23,521 nt of DNA from an uncultured Porphyromonadaceae bacterium (GTDB lineage Bacteria; Bacteroidota; Bacteroidia; Bacteroidales; UBA11471): NCBI GenBank assembly GCA_900542765.1, contig UQOX01000034.1, positions 1 through 23,521 on the forward strand. Direction: 5' to 3'. Under the pieces are notes generated by a model that saw only the letters and a program-made list of their open reading frames with translations, was not told the origin of the DNA and did no database searches. Position numbers and translations under genes: made by a program. Positions 7,992-16,918 of this stretch are shown here, in pieces. Positions within the stretch are counted from its first letter, which is position 1. Each line of letters opens with the position of its first letter.

Positions 7992-8804
7992 ATGACAGCT
8001 GAAAATTTGTTATTACTGGCTATACACGCCTCATTAAAGGCCGGAGACGATATTCGCCGCATCTACAACAAGTCCGAAAGCGATTTCGGTATCGAATACA
8101 AAGCCGACCACTCACCTTTGACGATTGCAGACAAAGCATCGGACGCCACTATCGGACAGATGCTCGAAACAACCCCCTATCCCATTCTCACTGAGGAGAA
8201 AAAAGCATTACCTTTTGACGAAAGGAAAAATTGGGAGAAGTTATGGATTGTCGACCCCCTCGACGGAACCAAAGAATTCATCAAACGAAACGGGGAATTT
8301 ACTGTAAACATAGCATTGGTCGAGAAGGGAATCCCGATGCTCGGCGTTATCTATGTCCCCGTCAAAGAGCGTCTCTACTTCGGTTGCGTAGGCATGGGAG
8401 CCTTCCGCGCCGACGATATAACCCGCCTTTCCGAAGACAGTACCTTGTCTGATATTATCGCCGCATCGTGCGCATTGCCACTCTCCACCGATACCAGACG
8501 GCCGTTCACGGTTGTGGCTTCGCGCTCTCATCTCTCACCCGAAACCGAGACTTTCATCAACGACCTGCGCAAAGCCCACCCCGAACTCGAAACCGTCTCG
8601 ATAGGAAGCTCGCTAAAAATATGCCTCGTGTGTGAAGGAGCGGCCGATATATATCCCCGTTTTGCCCCGACCATGGAATGGGACACGGCAGCCGGCCATG
8701 CCATAGCCCGTGCCACCGGGAAAGAAATTCTCCACACCGACAGGTCGACACCGCTTCGATACAATAAAGCAGATCTTCACAACCCTTGGTTTATCGTAGA
8801 ATAA
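7992..8804 (+). CDS. cysQ: 3'(2'),5'-bisphosphate nucleotidase
   Basis: Hydrolyses 3'-phosphoadenosine 5'-phosphate (PAP) to AMP, clearing the inhibitory by-product of PAPS-dependent sulfotransferases. It belongs to the inositol monophosphatase-like, Mg2+-dependent, Li+-sensitive family. The 270-residue protein shows the metal-binding motifs ILTEE (Glu68-Glu69), DPLDGTKEF (88-96) and EWDTAAGHAI near residue 225. The ATG at 7992 is preferred over an in-frame TTG at 7980, because family members begin close to this point and the -7 box is at 7953-7960. It is the first gene of the sulfonation cluster and is followed by cysC after 15 bp, consistent with a job in recycling the product of the sulfotransferase at the cluster's end. 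Confidence 0.93.
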   Translation: MTAENLLLLAIHASLKAGDDIRRIYNKSESDFGIEYKADHSPLTIADKASDATIGQMLETTPYPILTEEKKALPFDERKNWEKLWIVDPLDGTKEFIKRNGEFTVNIALVEKGIPMLGVIYVPVKERLYFGCVGMGAFRADDITRLSEDSTLSDIIAASCALPLSTDTRRPFTVVASRSHLSPETETFINDLRKAHPELETVSIGSSLKICLVCEGAADIYPRFAPTMEWDTAAGHAIARATGKEILHTDRSTPLRYNKADLHNPWFIVE

Positions 8805-8819
8805 AATCGTATAACAACA

Positions 8820-9419
8820 ATGGAAAAACACATATATCCCATATTCGACCGCATGCTGCAACGTAGCGACCGAGAAAAATTGTTAGGACAAAGAGGTGTC
8901 ATGCTGTGGTTCACCGGGCTGTCCGGCTCCGGTAAAAGCACCTTGGCCGTCGCTCTCGAAAGAGAATTATACAACAACGGCATCTTGTGCCGTATCCTCG
9001 ACGGAGACAACATTCGCACAGGCATCAACAACAATTTGGGATTTTCCGAAGCCGACCGCATCGAAAACATACGCCGCATTGCCGAAGTGGCCAAACTCTT
9101 CGTCGACTGCGGTATCGTAACGATAGCGGCTTTTATCAGTCCGACCGAAGAAATCAGGCAAATGGCCGCCAACATCATCGGTACCGATGATTTTCTCGAA
9201 ATCTATGTAAGCACACCGCTCGAAGTCTGCGAAGAAAGAGATGTCAAAGGGCTCTACAAGAAAGCCCGACAAGGTGAGATAAAAAATTTCACGGGTATCT
9301 CGGCACCATTTGAAGCACCGAGCAACCCGGCCGTCACCATCGACACATCGGCACACACACTCGAAGAAAGCATAAATTTGCTCAAAAAAATCATCATGCC
9401 CCAAATAAAGCCCATGTAG
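8820..9419 (+). CDS. cysC: Adenylylsulfate (APS) kinase
   Basis: Phosphorylates APS with ATP to give PAPS, the universal sulfonate donor. The 199-residue length is normal. The P-loop GLSGSGKS spans 33-40 and is followed by the DGDNIR motif (61-66), [13 protein letters not shown] (75-87) and ISPTEE (106-111). [19 protein letters not shown] forms the typical substrate lid region. All catalytic elements are intact, in contrast to the decayed copy at the end of cysN. The gene starts 15 bp after cysQ without a Shine-Dalgarno sequence. It is followed by a 76-bp gap with a promoter-like box before cysD. Confidence 0.96.
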   Translation: MEKHIYPIFDRMLQRSDREKLLGQRGVMLWFTGLSGSGKSTLAVALERELYNNGILCRILDGDNIRTGINNNLGFSEADRIENIRRIAEVAKLFVDCGIVTIAAFISPTEEIRQMAANIIGTDDFLEIYVSTPLEVCEERDVKGLYKKARQGEIKNFTGISAPFEAPSNPAVTIDTSAHTLEESINLLKKIIMPQIKPM

Positions 9420-9446
9420 TATTTTCCTCCTTAAAAATAAATTGGT

Positions 9447-9454
9447 TACATTTG
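9447..9454 (+). promoter_or_regulatory. Internal -7 box upstream of cysD
   Basis: TACATTTG matches TAnnTTTG and lies 41 bp before the cysD ATG (9496), in the 76-bp gap after cysC. No convincing -33 element is visible. If active it would let cysD-cysN-sulfotransferase be transcribed apart from cysQ-cysC. Its position also argues against a longer cysD reading frame starting at TTG 9442, which would begin upstream of the promoter box. Confidence 0.5.
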
Positions 9455-9495
9455 CGGCTCCAAACAACGAGAATATCCGAAAAAAACGAAACATC

Positions 9496-10404
9496 ATGTC
9501 AGAATACAAACTGAGCCACTTGAAAGAGTTGGAATCGGAATCGATTCATATCATACGAGAAGTGGCTGCCGAATTTGAAAATCCGGTCATGTTATACTCC
9601 ATCGGCAAAGACTCGTCGGTCATGGTAAGACTTGCCGAAAAAGCCTTTGCTCCCGGAAAAGTGCCGTTTCCTTTGATGCACATCGACTCAAAATGGAAAT
9701 TCAAAGAGATGATTGAGTTCCGAGACAAATATGCCAAGGAACACGATTGGAATCTGATTGTAGAGTACAACAAAGAAGCATACGAGGCCGGTGTGGGCCC
9801 CTACACCCATGGCAGCAAGGTGCATACCGACTTGATGAAGACGCAAGCCCTGCTCCATGCCCTCGACAAATATAAATTCGACGCCGCATTCGGCGGTGCC
9901 CGTCGCGACGAAGAGAAGTCTCGTGCCAAAGAACGCATTTTCTCATTCCGCGACCGCTTCCACCAATGGGATCCCAAAAACCAGCGTCCCGAGTTGTGGG
10001 ACATCTACAACACCCGGGTGCACAAGGGTGAGTCGATACGCGTGTTCCCGCTTTCCAACTGGACCGAATTGGACATCTGGCAATATATTCGTCTCGAAAA
10101 TATCCCCATCGTCCCCCTCTATTTTGCCAAAGAACGACCCATCGTCAACATCGACGGTAATCTCATCATGGTCGACGACGACCGTATGCCCGAAGTCTAC
10201 CGGAAACAAGCCAAGATGATGAAAGTTCGCTTCCGCACCCTCGGTTGTTACCCCTTGACCGGAGCCATCGAATCCGAGGCCGACACGATAGAAAAAATCG
10301 TCGAAGAGATGATGACCACCACCAAAAGCGAACGCACTACGCGCGTCATCGACTTCGACCAGGAAGCCAGTATGGAACAGAAAAAACGTGAAGGATACTT
10401 CTAA
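9496..10404 (+). CDS. cysD: Sulfate adenylyltransferase subunit 2
   Basis: Small catalytic subunit of ATP sulfurylase; it adenylylates sulfate to APS, driven by the GTPase subunit CysN. The 302-residue protein has the PP-loop SIGKDSS at 35-41 and the CysD signature [15 protein letters not shown] at 133-147. The ATG at 9496 gives the standard N-terminus ([12 protein letters not shown]); an in-frame TTG 18 codons upstream is unlikely. The stop lies 13 bp before the preferred cysN ATG. Presence of both CysD and CysN marks this as the heterodimeric bacterial ATP sulfurylase, not the single-chain Sat type. Confidence 0.96.
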   Translation: MSEYKLSHLKELESESIHIIREVAAEFENPVMLYSIGKDSSVMVRLAEKAFAPGKVPFPLMHIDSKWKFKEMIEFRDKYAKEHDWNLIVEYNKEAYEAGVGPYTHGSKVHTDLMKTQALLHALDKYKFDAAFGGARRDEEKSRAKERIFSFRDRFHQWDPKNQRPELWDIYNTRVHKGESIRVFPLSNWTELDIWQYIRLENIPIVPLYFAKERPIVNIDGNLIMVDDDRMPEVYRKQAKMMKVRFRTLGCYPLTGAIESEADTIEKIVEEMMTTTKSERTTRVIDFDQEASMEQKKREGYF

Positions 10405-10417
10405 GCCACAGAACGAC

Positions 10418-12181
10418 ATGAACGATATAAACGAAAATAAACTGGACATTAAAGAATTTCTCGACCAAGACGAGAAAAAAGACCAGTTGCGACTGCTGAC
10501 CGCAGGCTCGGTCGATGACGGTAAATCGACCTTGATAGGCCGACTGCTTTTCGACAGCAAGAAACTCTATGAAGACCAACTCGACGCTCTCAAACGCGAT
10601 AGCAAACGCGTTGGCAATGCCGGAGAGAACATCGACTATGCCCTCCTGCTCGATGGCTTGAAAGCCGAACGCGAACAAGGCATTACCATCGATGTCGCCT
10701 ACCGTTACTTCTCCACCAACAAACGGAAATTCATCATCGCCGACACTCCGGGGCACGAACAGTATACCCGGAACATGATTACCGGCGGCTCGACAGCCAA
10801 CCTGGCCATCATTCTGGTCGATGCCCGCACCGGCGTCATCACCCAAACCCGTCGGCACACCTACTTGGTCTCTCTGCTGGGAATCAAACATATCGTACTG
10901 GCTGTCAATAAAATGGACCTTGTTGATTACAACCAGTCCACCTTCGATAAAATTGTCGACGAATACAAGAAATTCGTAGCTCCGCTGCAAATCCCCGACA
11001 TAACCTGCATTCCTCTCTCGGCCCTTCATGGTGACAATGTGGTCGAGAAATCAGAGAAAATGCCGTGGTACGAAGGAACCTCCCTACTCGATTTTCTCGA
11101 AACCGTACACATTGCCAACGACCATAACCTGAAAGATTTTCGTTACCCCATACAATATGTGTTGCGTCCCAATCTCGATTTCCGGGGATTCTCGGGTCGT
11201 ATCGCATCGGGTGTCGTGCACAAAGGCGACGAGGTCATGGCTATCCCGTCGGGAAAAAAGTCGCGCGTAAAATCGATTGTCACCTACGACGGGGAGCTCG
11301 ACATGGCATTCCCGCCCCAATCGGTCACCATCACCCTCGAAGACGAAATCGACCTTTCACGAGGTGAAATGCTCGTCCACCCCGACAATCTCCCCCATAT
11401 CAGTCGGAATTTTGAAGCCATGCTCGTGTGGATGGACGAAAAACCCATGCAGCGCGACCAACAATACTTCATCAAACAAACGACCAACACGACTCGGGTA
11501 CACATCGACCAAATCAAATACAAAGTCGATGTCAATACCATGGAACAATCCATGGCCGAGACAATGAATCTGAACGAAATAGCTCGCGCCGTATTCGTCA
11601 CAAACAAGCCCATCTTCTTCGACTCATACAAACAGAACAAAAACTGCGGCTCGTTTATTCTCATCGACCCGATTACCAACAACACGAGTGCCGTAGGTAT
11701 GATTATCGACGAAGTGAACAGCGCCGACCTCTCTTCGGCCATCACCGAAGAAGACCGCAAAAAGACCCGTGACGGCATTTCCCTCGTGTCTGAGAATGAA
11801 CGGGAAAAGCTGATTGGTCAAGAAGGGAAACTGTTCCTCATTGCCGGCAACAACCTGCCGCTGCAACGCGAATGCGCCTATCTGCTCGAACGCCGTCTCT
11901 TCGACACGGGACATCTTGCCATCGTACTCGACGCACAGACCTTGGGCATCGAAAGCAAATCTCAAATCGAGACGTTTGCCGCCATAGCCACCGAACTCAC
12001 GCGCAAAGGCATCATCACGATTTGCATCGACCTTTATGGCGAAATCAAAGTTGACAACGCATTCACCATTGCCGTCGACGAAAACTCGACACAACCCGTC
12101 GACAAGAACAAAGACTACTGCACCGTGTGCCAACAGCACTTGGCTGCCTCAATAGAAGACATCATCAATTTAAAACTCTGA
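10418..12181 (+). CDS. cysN: Sulfate adenylyltransferase subunit 1 with degenerate C-terminal APS kinase-like domain
   Basis: GTPase subunit of ATP sulfurylase; it couples GTP hydrolysis to APS formation by CysD. The EF-Tu-like G domain has the P-loop GSVDDGKST (30-38), DTPGH (109-113) and NKMD (164-167), and beta-barrel domains follow up to about residue 435. The start is taken as ATG 10418; an in-frame GTG at 10388 would overlap cysD. At 587 residues it is about 100 longer than usual CysN and shorter than bifunctional CysNC. The extra tail from about residue 462 is a relic of an APS kinase domain: the glycine of its P-loop region is kept, but Lys and Ser are replaced by Gln483 and Arg484. 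It therefore probably cannot phosphorylate APS. The stop lies 2 bp before the sulfotransferase ATG. Confidence 0.95.
   Translation: MNDINENKLDIKEFLDQDEKKDQLRLLTAGSVDDGKSTLIGRLLFDSKKLYEDQLDALKRDSKRVGNAGENIDYALLLDGLKAEREQGITIDVAYRYFSTNKRKFIIADTPGHEQYTRNMITGGSTANLAIILVDARTGVITQTRRHTYLVSLLGIKHIVLAVNKMDLVDYNQSTFDKIVDEYKKFVAPLQIPDITCIPLSALHGDNVVEKSEKMPWYEGTSLLDFLETVHIANDHNLKDFRYPIQYVLRPNLDFRGFSGRIASGVVHKGDEVMAIPSGKKSRVKSIVTYDGELDMAFPPQSVTITLEDEIDLSRGEMLVHPDNLPHISRNFEAMLVWMDEKPMQRDQQYFIKQTTNTTRVHIDQIKYKVDVNTMEQSMAETMNLNEIARAVFVTNKPIFFDSYKQNKNCGSFILIDPITNNTSAVGMIIDEVNSADLSSAITEEDRKKTRDGISLVSENEREKLIGQEGKLFLIAGNNLPLQRECAYLLERRLFDTGHLAIVLDAQTLGIESKSQIETFAAIATELTRKGIITICIDLYGEIKVDNAFTIAVDENSTQPVDKNKDYCTVCQQHLAASIEDIINLKL
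11801..12178 (+). other. Pseudo-APS-kinase domain within CysN (residues 462-587)
   Basis: Residues 470-505 of CysN align without gaps to residues 26-61 of the CysC encoded upstream. Shared positions include Gly33/Gly477, Glu47-Arg48/Glu491-Arg492, Leu50/Leu494, Gly54/Gly498, and Leu60-Asp61/Leu504-Asp505. The P-loop GLSGSGKS is replaced by GNNLPLQR, and DGDN by DAQT. Further on, GIVTIAAF of CysC matches GIITICID. The remnant is about 125 residues, against roughly 170 for a full kinase domain, so the lid and C-terminal parts are shortened as well. The frame is intact, suggesting a retained structural or regulatory role. Confidence 0.8.
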
Positions 12182-12183
12182 CT

Positions 12184-13287
12184 ATGGGATTCAACTTCCA
12201 AAAGTTACCCGTCAACACCCTGATAGGAGCCGATTGGGAAACGTTCCACCAGGTAACCGCCGGACGACAAGTCGATAAAGGCTACAAAACCAAATATCGT
12301 CTCACCAAAGCCATCTGCCGCCTGTTGAGCCTGACAAACGGCATCGAGAACCGTCGTTATGAAAAGCGGTTGGCCGAAAAGGCCATCGAGAATGCTCCGG
12401 TATTTATCCTCGGGCATTGGCGCAGCGGAACGACTTTCGTGCACAACGTCCTCTCGCAAGACAAGCAATTTGGATACAACACCACCTACCAAACGGTGTT
12501 CCCGCACATGATGCTCTTCGGGCAACCGCTATTCAAGAAAATGGCGGCCATGGCCATTCCCAAGAAACGGCCTACCGACAATATGGAGCTCAAAGCCGAC
12601 CAACCGCAAGAAGAGGAGTTCGCGCTCGTAAATATGACCCCATACACCTTCTACAATTTCTGGTTCTATCCAAAGTACACCCAAGAATACAGCAAAAAAT
12701 ACCTTCTCTTCGAGGAGGCTTCAAAAGAAGAAATCGAGGCATTCAAACAAACCTTCGAGCGGCTCATCAAAATCTCGCTTTGGAACACCCACGGGCAACG
12801 CTTCCTCTCCAAGAACCCGCCTCACACGGGACGGGTCAAAGCCTTGCTCGAAATGTTTCCCGACGCCAAGTTCATCTACCTGATGCGCAACCCATATACG
12901 GTATTCGAATCGACGCGGAGTTTCTTCACAAACACCATTCAACCGCTGAAACTGCAAGACATCTCCAAAGAAAAAATCGTCGAAAACATCATCAAGGTAT
13001 ATACCGACCTCTATGCTCGCTATCAGGAAGACAAAAAACTCATACCCGAAGGGAACCTCATAGAGATAAAGTTTGAAGATTTCGAATCGGACGCTCTCGA
13101 AATGACCCGTAAAATCTACGAAACACTTTCCTTGCCGGGATTCGAAGAGGCACGTCCGCAAATCGAAGCCTATATCAACGGGAAGAAAGGGTACAAGAAA
13201 AACAAATACAACTACGACCCCGAAACCGTACGCATCGTCGAAGAGAATTGGGACTTTGCGTTGAAAGACTGGGGATATAAACTCTAA
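12184..13287 (+). CDS. PAPS-dependent sulfotransferase (Sulfotransfer_3-like)
   Basis: Probably transfers a sulfonate group from PAPS to a hydroxyl acceptor. The 367-residue protein has the 5'-phosphosulfate loop GHWRSGTT at 77-84 and the 3'-phosphate binding segment RNPYTVFEST at 235-244 (Arg235 and Ser243 as expected ligands). A conserved KNPPHTGR lies at 210-217. No signal peptide is seen, so it is probably cytoplasmic, although the hydrophobic stretch around 42-51 could touch the membrane. The start ATG 12184 lies 2 bp after cysN; an in-frame upstream ATG (12127) would overlap cysN. It ends the PAPS-making cluster and is followed by a terminator. Related Bacteroides clusters are reported to sulfonate steroids such as cholesterol; the acceptor here is an inference and could instead be a lipid or glycan. 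Confidence 0.88.
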   Translation: MGFNFQKLPVNTLIGADWETFHQVTAGRQVDKGYKTKYRLTKAICRLLSLTNGIENRRYEKRLAEKAIENAPVFILGHWRSGTTFVHNVLSQDKQFGYNTTYQTVFPHMMLFGQPLFKKMAAMAIPKKRPTDNMELKADQPQEEEFALVNMTPYTFYNFWFYPKYTQEYSKKYLLFEEASKEEIEAFKQTFERLIKISLWNTHGQRFLSKNPPHTGRVKALLEMFPDAKFIYLMRNPYTVFESTRSFFTNTIQPLKLQDISKEKIVENIIKVYTDLYARYQEDKKLIPEGNLIEIKFEDFESDALEMTRKIYETLSLPGFEEARPQIEAYINGKKGYKKNKYNYDPETVRIVEENWDFALKDWGYKL

Positions 13288-13305
13288 CCTGTTCAATATT
13301 TTGAC

Positions 13306-13352
13306 AAACGGTCGGTAATGCAGATTGCCGGCCGTTTCTGTTAATTTTTATC
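13306..13352 (+). terminator. Intrinsic terminator after the sulfotransferase
   Basis: A 14-bp stem (13306-13319 with 13324-13337) with two G:T wobbles and a GCAG loop is followed by a T-rich run (CTGTTAATTTTTATC). It lies 18 bp past the sulfotransferase stop and separates the sulfonation cluster from the fucose genes. Confidence 0.8.
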
Positions 13353-13485
13353 AAACAAGAAAAATATACCTGATAAAGAAAAGATAAAGCCATCACATCA
13401 TTTGGATTTATTGAGAAATTTCCCTTTCTTTGTTTGGGGGAAAATAAAAACCCCGATATTAGACCTTTTAAATCTGAAAACCCAT
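13353..13485 (+). promoter_or_regulatory. Leader region of the fucose block
   Basis: This gap must hold the promoter for fucI if the terminator at 13306-13352 is efficient. No perfect TAnnTTTG box is present. The best candidate is TTTGTTTG at 13429-13436, one mismatch from consensus and about 50 bp before the ATG. A short GGGG/CCCC hairpin follows just downstream of it. No regulator site could be recognised. Confidence 0.3.
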
Positions 13486-15258
13486 ATGAAAAATTACCCC
13501 AAAATCGGTATCCGTCCAGTTATCGACGGGCGGCAAGGCGGTGTAAGAGAAAGCCTCGAAGAAAAAACAATGAGTTTGGCCAAAGCCGTAGCAAACCTCA
13601 TTTCAAGTCATGTAAAGTACAGCGATGGTACACCGGTTCAATGTGTAATTGCCGATGGCACCATAGGTCGTGTTGGAGAAACAGCAGCCTGCCAGGAAAA
13701 ATTCGAACGCGAAGGTGTAGGAGCCACCATCACCGTCACCTCTTGCTGGTGTTACGGTTCCGAGACCATGGACATGCACCCCCACTGGCCGAAAGCCGTA
13801 TGGGGATTTAACGGGACAGAACGCCCCGGTGCCGTATATTTGGCCGCCGTATTGGCCGCTCATGCCCAAAAAGGACTGCCCGCCTTTGGAATCTACGGGC
13901 ATGATGTGCAAGACCTCGACGACAACTCCATACCCGAAGATGTCGCCGAAAAAATCCTCCGCTGGGCTCGTGCCGCCGTTGCCGTAGCTCAAATGCGCGG
14001 CGGAAGCTATCTCTCCATCGGTAGCCAGTGCATGGGTATCGCAGGAAGTATCGTCGACCAAAACTTCTTCCAAGAATACCTCGGCATGCGCAACGAAAGC
14101 ATCGATGAAGTAGAAATACTCCGTCGCATGGACGAAGGCATCTATGACAAGGACGAGTATGAAAAAGCAATGGCTTGGACCGAAAAATATTGCAAAGTCA
14201 ATGAAGGCTGGGACAAGAACCGCCCCGAGAAACAAAAAGACCGCGCAGGCAAAGATGCCGACTGGGATTTTGTGGTGAAAATGACCCTCATTATCCGCGA
14301 CCTCATGCTCGGAAATCCCCGATTGCAGGAGATGGGCTTCAAAGAAGAAGCCATCGGCCACCACGCCATTGCTGCCGGGTTCCAAGGTCAGCGTCAATGG
14401 ACCGACTGGAAACCCAATGGCGATTTCAGCGAAGCGCTCCTATGCAGCACATTCGACTGGAACGGTATTCGAGAATCCTATGTCCTGGCCACTGAAAATG
14501 ATGCCTGCAACGGCATTGCCATGTTGTTTGGCAAACTCCTGACGGGCTGCGGACAGATGTTCTCCGACGTGCGTACCTATTGGAGTCCCGAAGCCGTGAA
14601 ACGTGTCACAGGAAAAGAACTCACAGGCTTGGCAGCAAACGGAATCATACACCTCATCAACTCGGGTGCAACGACACTCGACGCCACCGGAGCAAGCATC
14701 AATGCAGCCGGTGAGCCTTGCATGAAACCTTGCTGGGAAATGACCGACAAAGATGCCGAGGCTTGTCTGAAAAACACCAGTTGGATGCCTGCCGACAGAG
14801 ACTATTTCCGCGGCGGAGGCTTCTCTTCTCATTTCTTGTCGAAAGGCGGTATGCCGGTAACCATGTCGCGACTGAATCTCGTCAAAGGTCTCGGCCCCGT
14901 ATTACAGATAGCCGAAGGTTGGACGGTCGATGTCGATCCCGAAATCTTCAAGACTATCAACATGCGCACCGACCCCACATGGCCTACCACCTGGTTTGCC
15001 CCCCGTCTGTGCGACAAACCTGCGTTCAAAGACGTATATTCGGTCATGAACAACTGGGGCGCCAACCACGGAGCCATCTCCTATGGACACATCGGAGCCG
15101 ACCTCATCACTCTGGCATCGATGCTCCGCATACCCGTGTGCATGCACAACGTCGATGAAGAAAAAATATTCCGCCCCGCTGCCTGGAACGCCTTCGGCAT
15201 GGACAAGGAAGGTGCCGACTACCGTGCCTGCGCGGCTTACGGTCCCATTTACAAATAG
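13486..15258 (+). CDS. fucI: L-fucose isomerase
   Basis: Converts L-fucose to L-fuculose, the first committed step of fucose use, in the cytoplasm. The 590-residue protein is the length of E. coli FucI, and the Mn2+ ligands fall at the same numbers recalled for that enzyme: Glu337 (in ATEND), Asp361 (in SDVRTYW) and His528 (in GANHGA). The start ATG 13486 gives the standard N-terminus [14 protein letters not shown]; an in-frame TTG-type extension from 13402 has no family similarity. fucO follows by 27 bp. D-arabinose isomerase activity is a common side activity in this family. Confidence 0.97.
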   Translation: MKNYPKIGIRPVIDGRQGGVRESLEEKTMSLAKAVANLISSHVKYSDGTPVQCVIADGTIGRVGETAACQEKFEREGVGATITVTSCWCYGSETMDMHPHWPKAVWGFNGTERPGAVYLAAVLAAHAQKGLPAFGIYGHDVQDLDDNSIPEDVAEKILRWARAAVAVAQMRGGSYLSIGSQCMGIAGSIVDQNFFQEYLGMRNESIDEVEILRRMDEGIYDKDEYEKAMAWTEKYCKVNEGWDKNRPEKQKDRAGKDADWDFVVKMTLIIRDLMLGNPRLQEMGFKEEAIGHHAIAAGFQGQRQWTDWKPNGDFSEALLCSTFDWNGIRESYVLATENDACNGIAMLFGKLLTGCGQMFSDVRTYWSPEAVKRVTGKELTGLAANGIIHLINSGATTLDATGASINAAGEPCMKPCWEMTDKDAEACLKNTSWMPADRDYFRGGGFSSHFLSKGGMPVTMSRLNLVKGLGPVLQIAEGWTVDVDPEIFKTINMRTDPTWPTTWFAPRLCDKPAFKDVYSVMNNWGANHGAISYGHIGADLITLASMLRIPVCMHNVDEEKIFRPAAWNAFGMDKEGADYRACAAYGPIYK

Positions 15259-15285
15259 TAACCCTAAAACCAATTCAAAATAACT

Positions 15286-16440
15286 ATGATCAACAGATTT
15301 GTTCTCAACGAAGTTTCATACTTCGGACCAGGCGCTCGTGAAGTTCTGCCCAAAGAAATCAAACGTCTCGGCCTGCATAAAGCTTTTGTAGCCACCGACA
15401 AAGACCTCATCAAATTTGGAGTCGCCGATAAAGTGCTCTCCGTCTTGAAAGAGGCCGGTATCCCCTATGAAATATTCAGCGACATCAAACCCAATCCTAC
15501 GGTCGCCAATGTAAACGCCGGAGTGAAAGCGTTTGCCGAGTCAGGAGCCGACTTTATCCTGGCCATCGGTGGCGGCTCTTCCATCGACACGTCCAAAGCC
15601 ATCGGTATCATCACCAACAATCCCGAGTTCAGCGATGTCGTATCGCTCGAAGGCGTAGCTGACACCAAAAAGAAATCGGTACCCATTATCGCCCTCCCCA
15701 CCACGGCAGGTACAGCAGCAGAGGTGACCATCAACTACGTCATCACAGATGAGAAAAACGAGAAAAAAATGGTGTGCGTCGACCCGAACGACATTCCCGC
15801 CATCGCCATCATCGATGCAGAGTTGATGTATACCTTACCCAAAGGACTCACCGCCGCTACCGGTCTCGACGCCCTCACCCATGCTATCGAAGGATTGATT
15901 ACCAAAGGAGCTTGGGAAATGAGCGACATGTTCGAAATCAAGGCCATCGAGATGATCAACCGTTACCTCGAAACCGCCGTCAATGAACCCCAAAACGCAG
16001 AAGCCCGCAACGGTATGGCCGTAGCCCAATATATCGCCGGTATGGCTTTCTCCAACGTCGGTTTGGGTGTCGTTCACGGTATGGCTCACCCGCTGGGCGC
16101 CATCTTCGACATTCCTCACGGTGTAGCCAACGCATTGCTGTTGCCCACCATCATGGAATTCAACGCCCCTGCGGCTCTCGACAAATATGTAACCATTGCC
16201 AAAGCCATGAACGTTTACAAAGACGGCATGAGCAAAGAAGAGGCCGCACAAGCAGCCGTAGATGCAGTGAAGTCATTGTCGATAAGAGTAGGTATACCTC
16301 AACATCTGAGCGAACTCGGTATCAAGGAAAGCGACCTGCCCAAATTGGCCGACTCGGCTATCGCCGACGTCTGCACCCCGGGCAATCCGCGCGAAGTAAC
16401 CCGCGACATCATTCTCGACCTTTATCGCAAAGTTCTTTAA
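15286..16440 (+). CDS. fucO: Lactaldehyde reductase (iron-dependent group III alcohol dehydrogenase)
   Basis: Reduces L-lactaldehyde, released from fuculose-1-phosphate, to L-1,2-propanediol with NADH, a fermentative electron sink. The 384-residue length matches FucO. The nucleotide-binding motif GGGSSIDTSK spans 95-104. The Fe2+ ligands are Asp195 and His199 (GLDALTHA), His264 (GVVHGMAH) and His278 (DIPHG); His268 is the probable proton-relay histidine. It sits 27 bp after fucI. A strong terminator follows at once, so the genes after it are probably transcribed at a lower level. Other group III dehydrogenases have similar motifs; the FucO call rests on sequence pattern plus the fucose neighbourhood. 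Confidence 0.92.
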   Translation: MINRFVLNEVSYFGPGAREVLPKEIKRLGLHKAFVATDKDLIKFGVADKVLSVLKEAGIPYEIFSDIKPNPTVANVNAGVKAFAESGADFILAIGGGSSIDTSKAIGIITNNPEFSDVVSLEGVADTKKKSVPIIALPTTAGTAAEVTINYVITDEKNEKKMVCVDPNDIPAIAIIDAELMYTLPKGLTAATGLDALTHAIEGLITKGAWEMSDMFEIKAIEMINRYLETAVNEPQNAEARNGMAVAQYIAGMAFSNVGLGVVHGMAHPLGAIFDIPHGVANALLLPTIMEFNAPAALDKYVTIAKAMNVYKDGMSKEEAAQAAVDAVKSLSIRVGIPQHLSELGIKESDLPKLADSAIADVCTPGNPREVTRDIILDLYRKVL

Positions 16441-16450
16441 TAAACCTTTT

Positions 16451-16486
16451 GATTGTTAAGGCCATTAGGCCTTAACAATCTTTTTT
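16451..16486 (+). terminator. Strong intrinsic terminator inside the fucose block
   Basis: A perfect 13-bp stem (16451-16463 with 16468-16480) with an ATTA loop is followed directly by six T residues (16481-16486). It begins 10 bp after the fucO stop and lies 22 bp before the mutarotase ATG. No A-run precedes the stem, so it acts on the plus strand only. Confidence 0.9.
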
Positions 16487-16507
16487 ACGCCTTAAAATCA
16501 CATACGC

Positions 16508-16894
16508 ATGGAAACACCCCTATCGGGATATAGGGTCAAATCGTATGGCCAACCGGTCAAACGCTATTGCCAAACTCTCAATCTGAAAGAGAATCCCGAA
16601 TTGATAGCAGAATATCGCAAACGTCACCAAAAAGAAAACGCCTGGCCCGAGATATTGGCAGGCATCAAAGAAGTCGGTATCCTCGAAATGGAAATCTACA
16701 TTGTGGGAAGCCGCCTGTTTATGATTGTGGAAACGCCACTCGATTTTGACTGGACGACGGCAATGGAACGCCTCAGTACGCTTCCTCGCCAACAGGAGTG
16801 GGAAGACTACATGTCGATGTTCCAACAGGCAGCCGAAGGGGCATCGTCGGCCGAGAAATGGCAACTCATGGAGCGTATGTTCCATCTTTACTAA
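16508..16894 (+). CDS. L-rhamnose mutarotase-family protein, probable L-fucose mutarotase
   Basis: The 128-residue protein belongs to the RhaM (DUF718) family, small dimeric enzymes that interconvert sugar anomers. Against E. coli RhaM, recalled from memory, the catalytic His22 matches His40 (in YRKRHQ), the WPE segment is kept (46-48), and Tyr41 matches Tyr64 (in EIYI). It carries an N-terminal extension of about 18 residues. Its place between fucO and fucP suggests L-fucose as substrate, feeding one anomer to the isomerase. That is inference, as the family was first defined on rhamnose. It is not a member of the unrelated FucU family. fucP starts 24 bp after it. Confidence 0.83.
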   Translation: METPLSGYRVKSYGQPVKRYCQTLNLKENPELIAEYRKRHQKENAWPEILAGIKEVGILEMEIYIVGSRLFMIVETPLDFDWTTAMERLSTLPRQQEWEDYMSMFQQAAEGASSAEKWQLMERMFHLY

Positions 16895-16918
16895 ATATCA
16901 TAAAAATGCTCTGAAACC

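Noticed and set aside
10388..10417. Earlier GTG start for cysN overlapping cysD
   Set aside because: The ATG at 10418 gives a family-like N-terminus and a normal 13-bp gap; the extra ten residues have no similarity to CysN.
11801..12181. Frameshifted or broken cysNC gene
   Set aside because: The frame is continuous to a normal stop 2 bp before the next gene, and changes relative to CysC are substitutions at active-site positions, not a frameshift.
13603..14397. Open frame of 264 codons on the minus strand opposite fucI
   Set aside because: It is antisense to fucI, whose catalytic residues are all in place; no motif seen.
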